Source: Vibrio diabolicus
Lineage (GTDB): Bacteria > Pseudomonadota > Gammaproteobacteria > Enterobacterales > Vibrionaceae
NCBI GenBank assembly: GCA_001048675.1
Contig: CCKK01000029.1
Location: 37,335-101,334 of the forward strand
Direction of reading: 5' to 3'
Length of the DNA: 64,000 bases
Shown here one piece after another: positions 62,425-64,000 of this stretch. The notes under the pieces were generated by a model that was not told the origin of the DNA, made no database searches, and worked only from the letters and a program-made list of their open reading frames with translations. Both the position numbers and the translations under genes were made by a program. The stretch's first letter is position 1. Each line of letters opens with the position of its first letter.

Positions 62425-63678
62425 GTGGCAGCCATTAAACTTACGGTCGATCGTATTCAACCCGGATTACATATCCGTCTTCCGCTAAAGTGGAACGATC
62501 ACCCTTTTCTACTCAATAGTTTTAAGATTAAAGATCAAGAACAAGTCGAGATGATCCGTCACCTCGGTGTAAAGTTCGTTTACTTTAATCCAGAGCAAAG
62601 TGATGCCGCACCACTTCCAGTCGACCAGATACAAGCTGATAGAGTAACGAATGAAGCGTCGCTAGATCATGAAACTCAAAAACTTTGGCAAGAAAAACAA
62701 AACCGCATAGAAAAGTTAAGTGCGTATCGTCGACGCGTTATTCAGTGCGAAAAAGAGTTTGAGCGCTCTCTTGCGCGTATGCGCTCAGTCATGACGAAAA
62801 TTCGCAATCGTCCAACAGCTGCCGTTGATGAAGCAAAGCTTCTTATTGAAGATATCGTCGAGAAGTTAATGTGTGATGATAATGTCACTCTACATCTGAT
62901 GAACGGTAAAAATGAGTTTGAAGATATTTATTTCCATTCGTTGAACGTTGCTGTTATCGCCATGATGATTGGCCGTGCTAACGGGTACTCAGCTGCGCAG
63001 TTGAAAGAGCTTTCATTTTCAGCGCTATTCCACGATATCGGTAAAATAAAAATTCCTACCGCAATATTAAGAAAGCAAGCACCGCTGACGGAACCAGAAA
63101 TTAACTACTTAAAGTTGCACACCAAATATGGAGTAGACCTTGCGAGTCAAATAGAAGGTTTTCCCGAGGTTGCGAGAGTTGTGATTGCACAGCACCATGA
63201 ACTAAGAGATGGGTCTGGCTATCCCAAAGGTCTGAAAGGAGATGAGATCAACGAGTTTGCTCAAATTATTGCTGTAGCTAACGCATTTGATAACTTGTGT
63301 CATACACCTATAGTCTCAGAGCAAAAAATTCCTTATACCGCACTCTCTCATTTATATAAGAACTGTAAACACCTATATAAAGAAGAAAACCTGAATATCC
63401 TGATTAAGTTTATGGGCGTGTTTCCTCCAGGCACTGTGGTTCAGCTTTCCAATAATATGGTGGGCTTGGTTATCTCAGTGAATGCATCGCATCTATTATT
63501 CCCAAATGTATTGGTTTACGACCCATCAGTGCCAAGGACGCAGGCGCCAATCATTGATCTTGCATCAAAGGATATAAAGATAGTTAACGCGGTTCATCCG
63601 TCTAAATTGCCGGAGAAAATCAAAGAGTATCTTAATCCGCGTTCACGCATTTCTTACTTCTTCGATAGTGATGAGTAG
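62425..63678 (+). CDS. HD-GYP domain protein (putative c-di-GMP phosphodiesterase)
   Basis: Protein of 417 residues with an N-terminal DUF3391 region (about 1-130, IKLTVDRIQPGLHIRLPL near the start) and an HD-GYP domain (about 165-330). The metal/catalytic motifs are complete: LFHDIGKIKIP near residue 207 (HD) and HHELRDGSGYPKGLKG near 254-269 (GYP), plus AQIIAVANAFDNL near 286. Such proteins hydrolyse c-di-GMP to pGpG or GMP. GTG start. Not linked to the chb genes by strand-specific spacing (128-bp gap). Confidence 0.92.
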   Translation: MAAIKLTVDRIQPGLHIRLPLKWNDHPFLLNSFKIKDQEQVEMIRHLGVKFVYFNPEQSDAAPLPVDQIQADRVTNEASLDHETQKLWQEKQNRIEKLSAYRRRVIQCEKEFERSLARMRSVMTKIRNRPTAAVDEAKLLIEDIVEKLMCDDNVTLHLMNGKNEFEDIYFHSLNVAVIAMMIGRANGYSAAQLKELSFSALFHDIGKIKIPTAILRKQAPLTEPEINYLKLHTKYGVDLASQIEGFPEVARVVIAQHHELRDGSGYPKGLKGDEINEFAQIIAVANAFDNLCHTPIVSEQKIPYTALSHLYKNCKHLYKEENLNILIKFMGVFPPGTVVQLSNNMVGLVISVNASHLLFPNVLVYDPSVPRTQAPIIDLASKDIKIVNAVHPSKLPEKIKEYLNPRSRISYFFDSDE

Positions 63679-63687
63679 TTATCCACA
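63679..63687 (+). promoter_or_regulatory. Perfect DnaA-box sequence
   Basis: TTATCCACA, identical to the DnaA consensus, lies directly after the HD-GYP stop and upstream of the rRNA promoters. It is single, so a functional role is uncertain. Confidence 0.35.
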
Positions 63688-63798
63688 TATTTTTGTGGGT
63701 AAGCTGTAGAAATCTTGAGTGTTATTTCGGGGTAATTTTGAGGTTGGATGGAAAGTATCCACTTGGCATGTTTTTTTAGAAAAAATGTATTTTTAGTA

Positions 63799-63826
63799 TT
63801 GCCAAAGAAAATCTTATCCCTATAAT
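63799..63826 (+). promoter_or_regulatory. rrn promoter, upstream
   Basis: TTGCCA and TATAAT with 16-bp spacing, preceded by an A/T-rich stretch like an UP element and followed by GCGCATCC at the start site. Confidence 0.85.
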
Positions 63827-63914
63827 GCGCATCCATCGACACGGCAGACGCCACAAGGCTTCAGCAGGGTCGAAGAGGTAAAAAGTTCTACGAAAAATTA
63901 GTTGAAAAAAGTGT

Positions 63915-63942
63915 TTGACACTAACAACCAAATCGCTAGAAT
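63915..63942 (+). promoter_or_regulatory. rrn promoter, downstream
   Basis: TTGACA and TAGAAT with 16-bp spacing, preceded by A-rich GAAAAATTAGTTGAAAAAAG and followed by GCACCTCC. Confidence 0.85.
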
Positions 63943-63951
63943 GCACCTCCG

Positions 63952-63990
63952 CTTTGAGAGAAAACTTCTCGCAAAGTAAGCTCTTTAACA
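63952..63990 (+). promoter_or_regulatory. rrn antiterminator leader (boxB-like hairpin and boxA)
   Basis: CTTTGAGAGAA / TTCTCGCAAAG form an 11-bp stem with one mismatch (63952-63976), then GCTCTTTAACA at 63980-63990 is a perfect boxA, the NusB/S10 site of rRNA leaders. Confidence 0.9.
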
Positions 63991-64000
63991 ATATAGACCT

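Larger units (their letters stand above)
63679..64000 (+). other. rRNA operon control region (right edge)
   Basis: The 322 bp to the window end contain no protein gene. They hold tandem promoters, a boxB-like hairpin and boxA, the standard leader of a ribosomal RNA operon. The 16S gene begins beyond the window. Confidence 0.9.

Noticed and set aside
63679..63687. Replication origin suggested by a perfect DnaA box
   Set aside because: Only one box is visible, with no AT-rich unwinding element or origin-linked genes such as dnaA, gidA or mioC.

Overview
The window is a chromosomal stretch of a marine gamma-proteobacterium, almost certainly Vibrio of the Harveyi clade (parahaemolyticus, alginolyticus or campbellii type). 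The evidence is the tail of an MSHA pilus protein in front of mreBCD, the gene order around rpoN, mla, pyrBI and valS, a chitin-oligosaccharide deacetylase beside a chitobiose PTS operon, and an rRNA leader at the right edge. It is mostly core genome. No integrase, transposase, CRISPR array or prophage block is visible.

Layout: 1-11.1 kb holds the end of mshQ, then mreB-mreC-mreD-maf-rng-yhdP, a nitrilase and tldD (cell shape, RNA processing, envelope lipid homeostasis). 11.2-23.0 kb holds a PIN-PhoH ATPase, rapA, a frameshifted and divergent Nramp-like transporter, rluA, a 2-hydroxyacid dehydrogenase, darP, pmbA and mgtE. 23.2-30.4 kb (minus strand) runs yrbG-kdsD-lptC-lptA-lptB-rpoN-hpf-ptsN-rapZ-npr. 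kdsC is missing from its usual place between kdsD and lptC, and ptsN is frameshifted. 30.8-36.2 kb (plus strand) holds mlaFEDCB-ibaG-murA and plsC. 36.3-40.9 kb (minus) holds ridA, pyrI, pyrB with its leader peptide and attenuator, argF, and a frameshifted arginine deiminase gene.

41.5-44.3 kb is a small accessory patch: rraB, a catalytic-domain-free GH2-like protein, a MarR-GNAT fusion with a 21-bp-arm palindrome upstream, and a tandem DUF2061 membrane protein behind a Fur-like box. 44.5-51.9 kb holds valS, holC and pepA (minus) and lptF-lptG (plus). 52.0-55.4 kb holds an RDD protein, a DUF2254 protein, a short-chain dehydrogenase, and tRNA-Leu(CAA) followed by two decayed tRNA-like fragments. 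55.4-62.3 kb is a chitin disaccharide locus: a secreted deacetylase, divergent from PTS IIB-IIC-IIA, a GH4 phospho-glycosidase, ChbG and a LacI-type regulator, with a LacI-type palindrome between the divergent halves. 62.4-64.0 kb holds an HD-GYP protein and then tandem promoters and a boxA of a ribosomal RNA operon whose 16S gene lies beyond the window.

Several groups serve the envelope: LptA/B/C/F/G move LPS, Mla and YhdP handle phospholipid between membranes, MurA starts peptidoglycan synthesis, PlsC makes phosphatidic acid, and MreBCD set rod shape. The most unexpected observation is that three minus-strand genes (Nramp-like, ptsN, arcA) each carry exactly one extra base. Removing it restores a full-length product in each case, so consensus error must be excluded before the genes are called broken. 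I see no clearly novel multi-gene system. The best candidates for new biology are the GGSH-type Nramp relative, the missing kdsC, the MarR-GNAT palindrome, the Fur-box DUF2061 gene and the decayed tRNA array.
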